The notes: generated by a model not told the origin, from the sequence alone. A stretch of 64,000 bases of DNA from PNNG01 sp964577055 (GCA_964577055.1 CAZNWC010000001.1:186001-250000), one strand, 5' to 3'. Positions 27,866 through 36,028 are shown, counted from the first letter of the stretch. Translations and numbers: made by a program.

Positions 27866-29407
27866 ATGCGGAAAACGCTTTACCTGCTCTTTGGCCTGAC
27901 AGGCTTGCTCGCTGTGTTCAACGGCTGTAATACCGACATTCAGGGTGATTTGCTGCCTAACCAGCCCCCTAAAACTTTTACCGTTGTCGACACCATCATC
28001 CGGTCGGGCAACGACCGTTTGACCAGTACTGTGGTCATCAACTGGTGGGGAACCGATCCCGATGGTTTTGTGGCCGGCTACGAATTTACGTTTGACCCCA
28101 ATCCTGGTCCGGCCACCGCATGGACCTACACCACCCGTACCGATTCAACCTTTTTGCTGACCGTACCTGCGGGCAACGACAGTTTCGATTTCCGGTTTAC
28201 CGTGCGGGCAGTTGACAATTTCGGGCTGAAAGATCCCAATCCAGCTTCGGTAAGGTATCCGGTAAAAAACTCCCCTCCCACTGCTGATTTCAGCTACCCG
28301 GCTTCGGGTGGAAATGCACTTGCAGGAGGATTTCCATTGGTGTCATACCCCGTCTTACACTATGCTTGGCAGGGATCTGACCCTGATGGCATCAATACCC
28401 TCGAACAATACGAGCTGGTATTGAACGACACCTTGCAAACTGCCAATTACTTCACACTTTCGGCAACTTTCAACGAAGTTATCTTGCAAGCCGAAAATCT
28501 ATCAGGTGCTGGAAGTGCTTGTTTGGTATATCCCGGCAACAATGAAAATCCGCTCGCTACCCGCATGCAGGGCCTTGTTTTTGAAGATTCAAACCGGGTG
28601 TATTTGCGCGCGGTCGACCAAAGTGGCGCGCGATCGGCATGGCGTGAAAGTAGGCCAACCTTTGTAAAGCGTCCGGAAAGCCGTTTTTTGATTGTGAACG
28701 CATACGGCAATGACCCTAACCCCGACTTGAACGCGGGCAACATTGCCAACCTTTACCAAACAGAGCTAAATGCCATTGGCATCAGCACCTACGACCAGGT
28801 ACGCATCTTTGAACGTCAAGGTAGCAACTTCATCAACCTTTCGGCCAATAACCGCACCCAAGCCAAAGTTTTTGCTTTGTTCGACCAAATCATGCTCATT
28901 GGCCCCGATTTCGACATCGGCATTGTCTTCACCCAAAACACCATGGGCAGTTTTCTCGATGGCGGAGGTCGGTTGCTGGTCAGCCTGTCTTCGAGTTTAG
29001 GCTCACCGGTAGTCAGCCAGTTTTACGATTTTTCACCCATCGATTCTTTGCAGCAGCCAGCCGCTGGTTTTGAATACCTGCTGTCAGACACCTCAACAGC
29101 TTTGCCCTTGCAAGCCGGCTACCCCAGCCTGCGTTACCGGGGTTTCACCTCCTCGGTACGCCCCATCCGTTTCGTTGGAGGAGTGACCCCCTTGTACCGT
29201 GCCAACATCCAACTGCGTGGCGGAGCAAATCCCTTCCCCCCATTCCCCATTTTCAGCGGCAACAGCAGCATCATGGGCATGCGGGTGAACACGGCCAACA
29301 ACAGCAAATTTATCATCACATCTTTGGAGCTGCACCGACTGAACAATAACGCCAATTTGGGTGTGTTACTCGACCGCATTCTCAAAACCGAATTTGGGGT
29401 GCAATGA
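27866..29407 (+). CDS. Lipoprotein with fibronectin/Ig-like domains, function unknown
   Basis: This 513-residue lipoprotein carries its lipidation Cys at C21 ('AVFNGC'). Two Ig/fibronectin-like domains are suggested by paired 'WWGTDPDGFVAGYEF' and 'YAWQGSDPDGINTLEQYEL' segments (about 60-80 and 170-185). The C-terminal half (about 270-510) looks like an alpha/beta domain ('SRFLIVNAYGNDPNPDLNAG' and 'MLIGPDFDIG'). I do not recognise a catalytic family. Its stop overlaps purN by 4 bp (ATGA), an unexpected coupling of a surface lipoprotein with a purine-synthesis enzyme. Confidence 0.75.
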   Translation: MRKTLYLLFGLTGLLAVFNGCNTDIQGDLLPNQPPKTFTVVDTIIRSGNDRLTSTVVINWWGTDPDGFVAGYEFTFDPNPGPATAWTYTTRTDSTFLLTVPAGNDSFDFRFTVRAVDNFGLKDPNPASVRYPVKNSPPTADFSYPASGGNALAGGFPLVSYPVLHYAWQGSDPDGINTLEQYELVLNDTLQTANYFTLSATFNEVILQAENLSGAGSACLVYPGNNENPLATRMQGLVFEDSNRVYLRAVDQSGARSAWRESRPTFVKRPESRFLIVNAYGNDPNPDLNAGNIANLYQTELNAIGISTYDQVRIFERQGSNFINLSANNRTQAKVFALFDQIMLIGPDFDIGIVFTQNTMGSFLDGGGRLLVSLSSSLGSPVVSQFYDFSPIDSLQQPAAGFEYLLSDTSTALPLQAGYPSLRYRGFTSSVRPIRFVGGVTPLYRANIQLRGGANPFPPFPIFSGNSSIMGMRVNTANNSKFIITSLELHRLNNNANLGVLLDRILKTEFGVQ

Positions 29408-29976
29408 AAAAAATAGCTGTATTTGCGAGCGGATCGGGCAGCAATGCCGAAAACTTGTACCATTATTTCAAAGACAAGGCCGTTGCCAAAGTTTCAATGG
29501 TGGTGAGCAACAAGCCCGATGCCTACGTCTGCACCCGTGCCCGGAACCTGCGCATTCCCCTTACCCTGGTAAGTAAACGCTCGCTTTCAGATGGCAGTCT
29601 CACCTACATTTTGCAGCAAGAAGGCATTGATTATGTGGTATTAGCCGGCTTCTTGCAATTGATTCCTGCTGATTTGATTGCCGCCTATCCCGGCAAAATT
29701 ATCAACGTACATCCCGCTTTGCTGCCCAAATTTGGGGGAAAAGGCATGTATGGTGATCGTGTACATGCTGCCGTTTTGCTGGCGGGCGAAAAAGAAAGCG
29801 GCATTACCATCCACGAAGTAAACGAGCATTACGACGAAGGCCGTGTACTGGCCCAGTTCCGCTGTCCGGTATACCCCATCGACACCCCCGACAGTCTGGC
29901 CCAACGTGTTCACAGTCTTGAGTACGCCCACTACCCCGAAGTAGTAGAACAACTGATCCGCGAGCACGGCGAATAA
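29404..29976 (+). CDS. purN: Phosphoribosylglycinamide formyltransferase PurN
   Basis: This enzyme transfers a formyl group from 10-formyl-THF to GAR in de novo purine synthesis, in the cytosol. At 190 residues it has the normal length. 'GSGSN' (10-14) binds the phosphoribosyl group. The catalytic triad is visible as N101 and H103 in 'INVHPALLPKF' and D144 in 'EHYDEG'. The gene overlaps the upstream lipoprotein stop. The last codons (29959-29979) already resemble the repeat units that fill the region downstream. Confidence 0.93.
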   Translation: MKKIAVFASGSGSNAENLYHYFKDKAVAKVSMVVSNKPDAYVCTRARNLRIPLTLVSKRSLSDGSLTYILQQEGIDYVVLAGFLQLIPADLIAAYPGKIINVHPALLPKFGGKGMYGDRVHAAVLLAGEKESGITIHEVNEHYDEGRVLAQFRCPVYPIDTPDSLAQRVHSLEYAHYPEVVEQLIREHGE

Positions 29977-29981
29977 TCTCC

Positions 29982-30125
29982 ATACGAGCGTCGCGAATGG
30001 TCTAAAAGCGAGCACAGCGAGCCCTCTCTCAACGAGCGCAGCGAGTGGTCTAAAAAGCGAACGCAGTGAGCGGTCTCTCAACGAGCGCAGCGAGTGATCT
30101 AAAAAGCGAACGCAGTGAGCGGTCT
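29982..30125. repeat. Direct tandem repeats of about 24-25 bp (49-bp double units)
   Basis: Six half-units with the pattern CGAACGCAGTGAGCGGTCT alternate with CGAGCGCAGCGAGTGGTCT variants. Two 49-bp double units (30027-30075 and 30076-30124) are almost identical; the copies upstream are more diverged. They fill the gap between purN and proline dehydrogenase and lie 47 bases before the latter's ATG. There are no unique spacers, so this is not a CRISPR array. Confidence 0.85.
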
Positions 30126-30145
30126 AAATTTACGCCTCCAGCTGT

Positions 30146-30153
30146 TAACTTTG
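30146..30153 (+). promoter_or_regulatory. Candidate -7 box for proline dehydrogenase
   Basis: TAACTTTG matches TAnnTTTG and lies 18 bases before the ATG at 30172, directly downstream of the tandem repeats. No clear -33 box was found because the upstream sequence is repeat. Confidence 0.45.
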
Positions 30154-30171
30154 CACTGCTCATTTCACGCC

Positions 30172-31356
30172 ATGGAAGCTCCGCCCCGCCTCGATTTTTC
30201 AAACACCGCCATCGCCTTTGTCGGCAAATCAGACAAAGAACTACGTAAGTCGTATTGGATGTTCCGTCTAATGAACGCCAAATGGCTGGTAGAAAGCCTT
30301 TCAGCCTTAGCCCCCATGGCTTTAAAGCTTCGCTTGCCCATCGACCCCTTGGTGAAAGCCACAGTTTACGACCAATTTTGCGGAGGCGAAAGCATTGCGG
30401 GCTGCGAACGAAGCATGGACGAGCTGCACCGCTACGGCATAGGCACTATCCTGGATTATTCGGTAGAAGGCAAAGAATCGGAATCGGAGTTTGATGCTTG
30501 TCAGGCCGAAATTATTCGGACCATTGTCAGAGCCAAGGGCGATGCTCGCATTCCTTTTTCGGTATTCAAAACCACCGCTGTGGTGCGCTTTGGCTTGCTC
30601 GAAAAGATAAACGAGGGTGTTTCACTCAGCGCCGCGGAACAAGCCGAATGGGAGCGCGCCCAAAAACGGGTCGATGGCATTGCTAAGGCAGCATTTGAGG
30701 CTGGCCAACCGCTCTTCATCGATGCCGAAGAAAGCTGGATCCAAGACGCCATCGACGCTTTGGCCACCCAAATGATGGGACTTTACAACCGCGAGGCACC
30801 TATTGTTTACAATACCATTCAATTGTACCGCCACGACCGACTGGCCTGCATGAAAAAGGCCTTCGCCACCGCACGTGAAAATGGCTATTGGTATGCCGTA
30901 AAATTGGTGCGCGGCGCCTACATGGAAAAGGAGCGTGCGCGTGCCGTAGAAAAAGGTTATTCCTCACCCATTCAGCCCGACAAAGCCGCCAGCGACCGTG
31001 ATTACAATGCTGCACTGGCCTTTTGCGTAGAAAATATAGAACACATGGCCGTTTGTTCGGGCAGTCACAACGAAGAAAGTAACCGCTTGCTTGCCGAATT
31101 AATGGCCAAGCATGGCCTCGACCACAAACACTCCCGCATTTGGTTTGCACAGCTCAAGGGCATGAGCGACCATATCAGCTACAACCTCGCCCATGCTGGC
31201 TACCAAGTGGCCAAATACCTGCCCTATGCGCCGGTACGGGCCATGCTGCCTTACCTCATCCGCCGCGCCCACGAAAACACCAGCATCGCCGGCCAAATGT
31301 CGCGCGAGTTGAGTTTGATAGTTGCTGAACGCAAGCGGAGGAAGACGGGCTACTGA
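30172..31356 (+). CDS. Proline dehydrogenase
   Basis: This FAD enzyme oxidises proline to pyrroline-5-carboxylate, the first step of proline catabolism, and feeds electrons to the quinone pool at the membrane. The 394-residue monofunctional protein shows the barrel motifs 'KLVRGAYMEKER' (244-255) and, near the C-terminus, 'YLPYAPVRAMLPYLIRRA.EN' with R364-R365 and E368. These match the substrate-binding arginines of the family. The ATG at 30172 is used. The frame is open upstream but only through repeat sequence. Its stop codon is embedded in the left end of the next repeat array. Confidence 0.92.
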   Translation: MEAPPRLDFSNTAIAFVGKSDKELRKSYWMFRLMNAKWLVESLSALAPMALKLRLPIDPLVKATVYDQFCGGESIAGCERSMDELHRYGIGTILDYSVEGKESESEFDACQAEIIRTIVRAKGDARIPFSVFKTTAVVRFGLLEKINEGVSLSAAEQAEWERAQKRVDGIAKAAFEAGQPLFIDAEESWIQDAIDALATQMMGLYNREAPIVYNTIQLYRHDRLACMKKAFATARENGYWYAVKLVRGAYMEKERARAVEKGYSSPIQPDKAASDRDYNAALAFCVENIEHMAVCSGSHNEESNRLLAELMAKHGLDHKHSRIWFAQLKGMSDHISYNLAHAGYQVAKYLPYAPVRAMLPYLIRRAHENTSIAGQMSRELSLIVAERKRRKTGY

Positions 31357-31387
31357 GAACGGGTGACAGATGACAGACGACTGAAGG
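31355..31387 (+). repeat. Left array of four-helix-bundle cassette 1
   Basis: It starts inside the proline dehydrogenase stop codon with GAGAACGGGT and continues as degenerate heptamers (CGGGTGA, CAGATGA, CAGACGA). It is an inverted copy of 32064-32099: 19 of the first 22 positions match. Together they bracket the four-helix-bundle gene at 31408-31770. Confidence 0.7.
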
Positions 31388-31407
31388 AGGAAAAATAGCG
31401 TTCGAAA

Positions 31408-31770
31408 TTACGCGAGTCGAAACCTTAAACGCTTGATAAGGGCTTGAATGCGGATGATCAATTTTTCGTACAAAGCCAAAAGTGCTTCGGCGCTGACTTT
31501 GTCGCCTACATCTCGCAGCATCGCCAATTTGAGACACGCACACACTTCTATGGCCGAGCGGTTGGCAATTATCAAAAAACGAACAAACTCTTTGTCTGAC
31601 TGGAGCGTACATCCTTCGGCAATATTAAGGGCCACAGAGTCAGCTGCGCGCTGCACCTGGTTTCCTTGGATATAAGTTTCCGTAACCGGAAAATCAAGCC
31701 TAAAGCTATTCACCCTTGCCGTCAGCGCAGCAGCTTCGTGCCAAATTTCCAATTGCTCAAATTTAAACAT
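31408..31770 (-). CDS. Four-helix-bundle protein (23S rRNA intervening-sequence family), copy 1
   Basis: This 120-residue all-helical protein has the family features 'FEQLEIWHEAAAL' at the N-terminus, 'QRAADSVALNIAEG' in the middle and 'VRFLIIANRSAIEV' in helix 3. Homologues form pentameric four-helix bundles and were first found in insertions within 23S rRNA genes; their role is not known. The gene is antiparallel to its neighbours and lies between inverted heptamer arrays, between proline dehydrogenase and trpS. A second family member lies at 36074-36550. The weak similarity between the two argues against a recent local duplication. Confidence 0.85.
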   Translation of the reverse strand: MFKFEQLEIWHEAAALTARVNSFRLDFPVTETYIQGNQVQRAADSVALNIAEGCTLQSDKEFVRFLIIANRSAIEVCACLKLAMLRDVGDKVSAEALLALYEKLIIRIQALIKRLRFRLA

Positions 31771-31818
31771 GATTAAAAATGGCCGGAAGTCATTTCACCG
31801 TCAGCACTGTATAGCATT

Positions 31819-31832
31819 TTGTATATATACAA
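31819..31832. promoter_or_regulatory. 14-bp perfect palindrome upstream of four-helix-bundle gene 1
   Basis: TTGTATATATACAA is a perfect palindrome 49 bases before the ATG at 31770. A related half-site, TGATATACAA, lies just 3 bases beyond it on the + strand. It could be an operator or a TA-rich promoter element for the - strand gene. It lies inside the repeat-bounded cassette. Confidence 0.5.
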
Positions 31833-32017
31833 TTTGATATACAAGCCCTCGTACAATTGAATATCTACAACTTATACTCTAACTTATATGCAAATCCAGC
31901 CATACAATGTCATTCTTAGATTTTCCTCGTCCTTATGCGTTGTCTGTGGTCCGTTATTAATGTTTTGTAGTCCTAAATTCCTTTTCATTTCCTCATCTTC
32001 TATAACTGGCTTTCCGT

Positions 32018-32107
32018 TTTAACTAGTCACCTTTCGGTCGTCCGATACCAGTTGTCTGTTTCTCCTTTGTCAGTTTTCCGTCGTCTGTTACCCGTTCTCT
32101 GTCGTCT
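32018..32107 (-). repeat. Right array of four-helix-bundle cassette 1
   Basis: Read on the - strand this is a run of degenerate heptamers such as CAGAGAA, CGGGTAA, CAGACGA and CGGAAAA. The clearest part is 32064-32099, the inverted counterpart of 31355-31387. It ends about 20 bases before the trpS start. The stretch 31833-32017 between the palindrome and this array is AT-rich and shows no gene. Confidence 0.65.
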
Positions 32108-32127
32108 TTTCGTATTTTGCGCCCCTT

Positions 32128-33108
32128 ATGGAAATCGTCGTTTCAGGCATTCGTTCAACTGGTCAATTGCACCTCGGTAACTACTTTGGTGCCGTTAAAA
32201 ACTTCGTGCGCATGCAGCACGAGCACCCTTGCTACTTTTTCATAGCCAACTACCACGCCCTCACCACCCACCCCGAACCTGCCGCCTTGCGTGCCAGCGT
32301 ACGGCAAGTATTGGTCGAATACCTGGCTTGCGGCATCGATCCCGAAAAAGCAGTGGTGTATTTGCAAAGTGACCTGCCCGAAATTCCCGAGCTCTACATG
32401 CTGCTCAACATGCACGCCTATGTGGGCGAGCTTGAAAAAGTCCCCACCTTCAAAGACAAGGTGCGCAAACAGCCGAACAATGTAAACGCTGGTCTCCTTA
32501 CGTACCCGGTGCTCATGACTGCCGACGTGATCATCCACCGCGCCAGCCGGGTGCCGGTGGGCAAAGACCAGGAGCAGCACCTCGAAATGGCCCGCAATTT
32601 TGTGAACCGCTTCAACCATTTTTATGGGGTCGATTATTTTCCCGAGCCTTATCCATACAACTTCGGACAAGAGCTGGTGAAAGTACCCGGCTTGGATGGC
32701 AGCGGCAAAATGGGCAAATCAGAAGGCAATGCCATTTATCTGAGCGACGACCCTGCTGTGATTCGTAAAAAAATCATGCGGGCTGTAACCGATACCGGCC
32801 CCACCGAGCCCAATAGCCCGGTTTCGGAACCCGTGAGCAACCTCTTCACACTCTTGTCGCTGGTGGCAGCTCCCGAGCGCGTCGATTTTTACAAAGCGGC
32901 ATACGCCGATTGCAGCATCCGTTACGGCGACCTCAAAAAAGAACTGGCCGAAGAAGTCCTTACTTTTGTGGCCCCAATTCAAGAGCGCATCCGTGAAATT
33001 GGTGCCGATGATGCTTATATTCGCAAAGTGCTGAGCGAAGGCGCCGAAAAAGCCCGCCTCAGCTCCACCAAAACCCTGCGCGAAGTGCGCGAAATCATGG
33101 GCTTTTAA
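32128..33108 (+). CDS. trpS: Tryptophanyl-tRNA synthetase
   Basis: This class I aminoacyl-tRNA synthetase charges tRNA-Trp in the cytosol. The HIGH-type motif appears as 'TGQLHLGNY' (11-19) and the KMSKS loop as 'GKMGKSEGN' (about 193-201). 'GKDQEQHLEMARN' is the usual tryptophan-site helix. At 326 residues the length is normal. The ATG lies just after the heptamer array; a weak TATTTTGC -7-like box lies 12 bases upstream. The deoxynucleoside kinase gene follows after 9 bases. Confidence 0.95.
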   Translation: MEIVVSGIRSTGQLHLGNYFGAVKNFVRMQHEHPCYFFIANYHALTTHPEPAALRASVRQVLVEYLACGIDPEKAVVYLQSDLPEIPELYMLLNMHAYVGELEKVPTFKDKVRKQPNNVNAGLLTYPVLMTADVIIHRASRVPVGKDQEQHLEMARNFVNRFNHFYGVDYFPEPYPYNFGQELVKVPGLDGSGKMGKSEGNAIYLSDDPAVIRKKIMRAVTDTGPTEPNSPVSEPVSNLFTLLSLVAAPERVDFYKAAYADCSIRYGDLKKELAEEVLTFVAPIQERIREIGADDAYIRKVLSEGAEKARLSSTKTLREVREIMGF

Positions 33109-33117
33109 GATTTATTC

Positions 33118-33738
33118 ATGGGAAAACACATCGCCATCGCCGGCAATATCGGCTCGGGAAAAACCACCTTGACCACCCTGCTGGCCAAACAATACAACTG
33201 GGAACCACACTTTGAAGATGTGGACAACAACCCCTACCTGAACGACTTTTACGAAGATATGCAGCGTTGGTCGTTCAACCTGCAGATCTTCTTTTTGAAC
33301 TCACGCTTTCGGCAATTACAAGACATCCGCAGGCAGCCAAAAGCCGTAATCCAAGACCGCACCATATACGAGGACGCGCATATCTTTGCCCCTAACTTGC
33401 ACGCCATGGGCCTCATGACCGGCCGTGATTTCGAAAACTACCGGAGCCTGTTTGATGCTGTAAGTAGCTTGGTGCAAGCACCTGATTTGCTCATTTACCT
33501 ACGTGCTTCGGTACCAACCTTGGTAAAACAAATACAACGCCGTGGCCGCGAATACGAAGACGGCATCCGCCTCGACTACCTGCGCCGCCTCAACGAGCGC
33601 TACGAAGCCTGGATAGACACCTATTCTGAGGGAAAATTGCTCATCGTAGATGTCGACAACCTTAATTTTGCCGACAAACCCGAAGATTTGGGCTTCATCA
33701 TCAACAAGATAGAGGCTGAATTCAACGGGCTTTTTTAA
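33118..33738 (+). CDS. Deoxynucleoside kinase
   Basis: This cytosolic kinase phosphorylates deoxynucleosides for nucleotide salvage (dCK/dGK/TK2-type fold). The 206-residue sequence has the P-loop 'GNIGSGKTT' (9-17), the D-R motif D80-R81 in 'VIQDRTIYED' and a lid arginine cluster 'QIQRRGREYE'. The base specificity cannot be read from these motifs. It is probably co-transcribed with trpS (9-bp gap). Confidence 0.88.
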   Translation: MGKHIAIAGNIGSGKTTLTTLLAKQYNWEPHFEDVDNNPYLNDFYEDMQRWSFNLQIFFLNSRFRQLQDIRRQPKAVIQDRTIYEDAHIFAPNLHAMGLMTGRDFENYRSLFDAVSSLVQAPDLLIYLRASVPTLVKQIQRRGREYEDGIRLDYLRRLNERYEAWIDTYSEGKLLIVDVDNLNFADKPEDLGFIINKIEAEFNGLF

Positions 33739-33798
33739 GCAAAAGACTCAAAATCAGTTCCGAACAATTATTTTCGCTCCTCCAATAAAAAAGCAAGC

Positions 33799-34320
33799 AT
33801 GAAAATCACCCGCACATTGGCCGTTGTGGCCATGGCTGCTGCAATGGCAGTAACCGCCTGTAAAAAAGACGACATCAACCCTGTTGACCCCAACAATCCT
33901 GGTGGCGGAGGCAACAACAATCCTCCTGCCCCTACCAAAACCCAGTTGTTGAGCGAAAAGCAGTGGAAAGTACAATCTACCCGCATGATTGAAGACGGAC
34001 AAACCGACACTGCCAACATCAATATCATCGGTGCCGACACTTGGCGGTTTACCTTCCGTGCCGACCGCACCGGAACGGCCGTTGGTACTTTTTTGGCTAC
34101 CCAAGCCGAGCCCAGCCCCAATTTCAACTGGGTATTCAACAACGATAGCACCGCTGTAACTCTCACCACTGCCAGTGGTCGTTCGGCCAGCTATCAGTTC
34201 ACCGACAGCACTTTGGTTCGCAGTGTGCCTAACTTGACCTTGACTTTGGTAAACTCGCAAGGTCAGCCTGTAGGACAAGTTACCGGCACTTTGTTAGAAG
34301 CCTTCAACAAAGTAAACTGA
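33799..34320 (+). CDS. Small lipocalin-like lipoprotein, function unknown
   Basis: This 173-residue lipoprotein has a signal peptide ending 'AVTAC' (C21), then a proline/glycine/asparagine-rich linker (about 25-43). A single beta-barrel-like domain follows ('SEKQWKVQSTRMIEDG', 'WRFTFRADRTGTAVG'). The pattern resembles the lipocalin-like or DUF5004-type domains common in Bacteroidota lipoproteins. It may sit on the outer membrane. A strong terminator follows 18 bases after the stop, so it ends the trpS transcription unit or is transcribed alone. Confidence 0.7.
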   Translation: MKITRTLAVVAMAAAMAVTACKKDDINPVDPNNPGGGGNNNPPAPTKTQLLSEKQWKVQSTRMIEDGQTDTANINIIGADTWRFTFRADRTGTAVGTFLATQAEPSPNFNWVFNNDSTAVTLTTASGRSASYQFTDSTLVRSVPNLTLTLVNSQGQPVGQVTGTLLEAFNKVN

Positions 34321-34338
34321 GCGAGCTTATCGCCAAGG

Positions 34339-34373
34339 AAAAAGCCTCCGATTTTCGGGGGCTTTTTCTTTTT
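34339..34373 (+). terminator. Intrinsic terminator after the lipocalin-like lipoprotein gene
   Basis: AGCCTCCG pairs with CGGGGGCT (one T-G wobble) around ATTTT, followed by TTTTTCTTTTT. It separates this unit from the Suf operon. Confidence 0.9.
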
Positions 34374-34523
34374 AGCTATTCCGGCAACTTGCATCACAAC
34401 CAAAATTACACGCAATTAATTTCGATTTTGGGAATGATTTTCAGCCCTCAAAAACAGGACAAAACACTCCAAAACGCCTGATTTACTGGGTTTTTATTGC
34501 GATACATTAAACCTTTTTTAAAC

Positions 34524-34531
34524 TATCTTTG
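34524..34531 (+). promoter_or_regulatory. Candidate Suf operon promoter (-7 box)
   Basis: TATCTTTG matches TAnnTTTG, 40 bases before the sufB ATG. The nearest upstream TTG (34497-34499) is 24 bases away, longer than the usual 19-21 spacing, so the -33 part is uncertain. I saw no clear IscR/SufR-type palindrome. Confidence 0.55.
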
Positions 34532-34571
34532 TTGCCCAATTCAGATTCAGTCTAATTACGCACTAGCGAAG

Positions 34572-36020
34572 ATGAGCAACAACGACCAGGACATACTCGA
34601 ACAAATTACGGGCGACGAATACAAGTACGGATTTGTAAGCAATATTGAACAAGACATCATTCCTAAAGGCTTGAATGAAGACGTGGTACGTTTTATTTCA
34701 ACCAAAAAGGAAGAGCCTGAATGGTTGCTCGAATGGCGCTTAAAGGCCTATCGCCATTGGCTCACGCTCGAAGAGCCTTCTTGGCAGAATGTGAGCTATC
34801 CGCCCATCGATTACCAAGACATCAGCTATTATGCGGCACCCAAAGCCGAATCGAAGCTCAACAGCTTGGATGAACTCGACCCCGAAATCAAAGCCACCTA
34901 CGACAAACTCGGCATTCCGCTCGAAGAGCAGTTGGTATTGGCAGGCGTAGCGGTAGATGCGGTATTGGATTCTGTATCGGTGATTACCACCTTCAAAGAA
35001 AAACTAGCTGAAAAAGGCGTGATTTTTTGCGCCATCAGCGAGGCTGTGCATACCCACCCCGATTTGGTGAAGAAGTACCTTGGCAGCGTGGTGCCTTATA
35101 CCGACAACTATTTCGCCGCTTTGAACAGCGCTGTTTTCAGCGATGGTTCGTTTGTGTTCATTCCCAAAGGCGTTCGTTGTCCCATGGAATTGAGCACCTA
35201 TTTCCGCATCAACGCCCAAGGCACCGGTCAGTTTGAGCGCACTTTGATTGTGGCCGAAGACGAAAGTTACGTGAGCTACCTCGAAGGTTGTACTGCTCCC
35301 AAGCGCGACGAAAACCAATTGCACGCCGCCGTGGTAGAACTCGTGGCCATGGAAAAGGCCGAAATCAAATACAGTACGGTGCAAAACTGGTACCCTGGCG
35401 ACAAAGAAGGCAAAGGCGGCATCTACAACTTCGTTACCAAGCGCGGTGTTTGCATGGGCAACCACAGCAAAATCAGCTGGACCCAAGTAGAAACCGGCTC
35501 GGCTATCACCTGGAAATACCCCAGCGTGGTGCTCAAAGGCGACCACAGCATCGGTGAATTCTACAGTGTGGCCGTAACCAACAACATGCAGCAAGCCGAT
35601 ACGGGCACCAAAATGATCCACATCGGCAAAAACACCAAAAGTCGCATTGTAAGCAAGGGGATCAGCGCCGGCAAGAGCCAAAACTCTTACCGTGGCTTGG
35701 TGAAAGTGCGTAAATCGGCCGAAAACGCCCGCAATTTCAGTCAGTGCGACTCGCTTTTGATGGGCGATAAGTGCGGCGCGCATACCTTCCCCTACTTCGA
35801 AATCAACAACAACGGCGCCACGGTAGAACACGAAGCCACCACCTCCAAAATTGGTGAAGACATCATGTTCTATTGCAACCAGCGCGGCATCAGCGAAGAA
35901 GACGCCGTTGCCCTCATCGTCAACGGCTACGCCAAAGAAGTGCTCGACATGCTGCCCATGGAGTTTGCGGTAGAAGCGAAAAAGTTATTGGCGGTATCAC
36001 TCGAAGGGTCGGTTGGCTAA
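34572..36020 (+). CDS. sufB: Fe-S cluster assembly scaffold SufB
   Basis: This scaffold subunit of the SufBCD complex assembles Fe-S clusters in the cytosol. The 482-residue protein has the full SufB fold with 'PKGVRCPMELSTYFRINAQG' (about 200-220), 'ISWTQVETGSAITWKYPSV', and the C-terminal 'YCNQRGISEEDAVALIVNGY'. The ATG at 34572 begins 'MSNNDQDILEQI', consistent with Bacteroidota SufB. The frame continues upstream to a TTG that would lie before the promoter box. Its stop codon forms the loop of a perfect hairpin. sufC, normally adjacent, is displaced 620 bases by a four-helix-bundle cassette. Confidence 0.95.
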   Translation: MSNNDQDILEQITGDEYKYGFVSNIEQDIIPKGLNEDVVRFISTKKEEPEWLLEWRLKAYRHWLTLEEPSWQNVSYPPIDYQDISYYAAPKAESKLNSLDELDPEIKATYDKLGIPLEEQLVLAGVAVDAVLDSVSVITTFKEKLAEKGVIFCAISEAVHTHPDLVKKYLGSVVPYTDNYFAALNSAVFSDGSFVFIPKGVRCPMELSTYFRINAQGTGQFERTLIVAEDESYVSYLEGCTAPKRDENQLHAAVVELVAMEKAEIKYSTVQNWYPGDKEGKGGIYNFVTKRGVCMGNHSKISWTQVETGSAITWKYPSVVLKGDHSIGEFYSVAVTNNMQQADTGTKMIHIGKNTKSRIVSKGISAGKSQNSYRGLVKVRKSAENARNFSQCDSLLMGDKCGAHTFPYFEINNNGATVEHEATTSKIGEDIMFYCNQRGISEEDAVALIVNGYAKEVLDMLPMEFAVEAKKLLAVSLEGSVG

Positions 36021-36027
36021 GCCAACC
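36011..36027 (+). other. Hairpin with the sufB stop codon in its loop
   Basis: GGTTGGC-TAA-GCCAACC is a perfect 7-bp stem whose three-base loop is the sufB stop codon. There is no T-run, so it is not a standard terminator. It may stabilise or process the mRNA, or mark the insertion target of the adjacent array. Confidence 0.7.
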
Positions 36028-36028
36028 G

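Noticed and set aside
29982..30125. Possible CRISPR array between purN and proline dehydrogenase
   Set aside because: The units are directly joined with no unique spacers, and no cas gene is nearby.
35004..35831. Long - strand open frame (275 aa) inside sufB
   Set aside because: It is exactly antisense to conserved SufB codons and has no recognisable domain; an artefact of codon bias.
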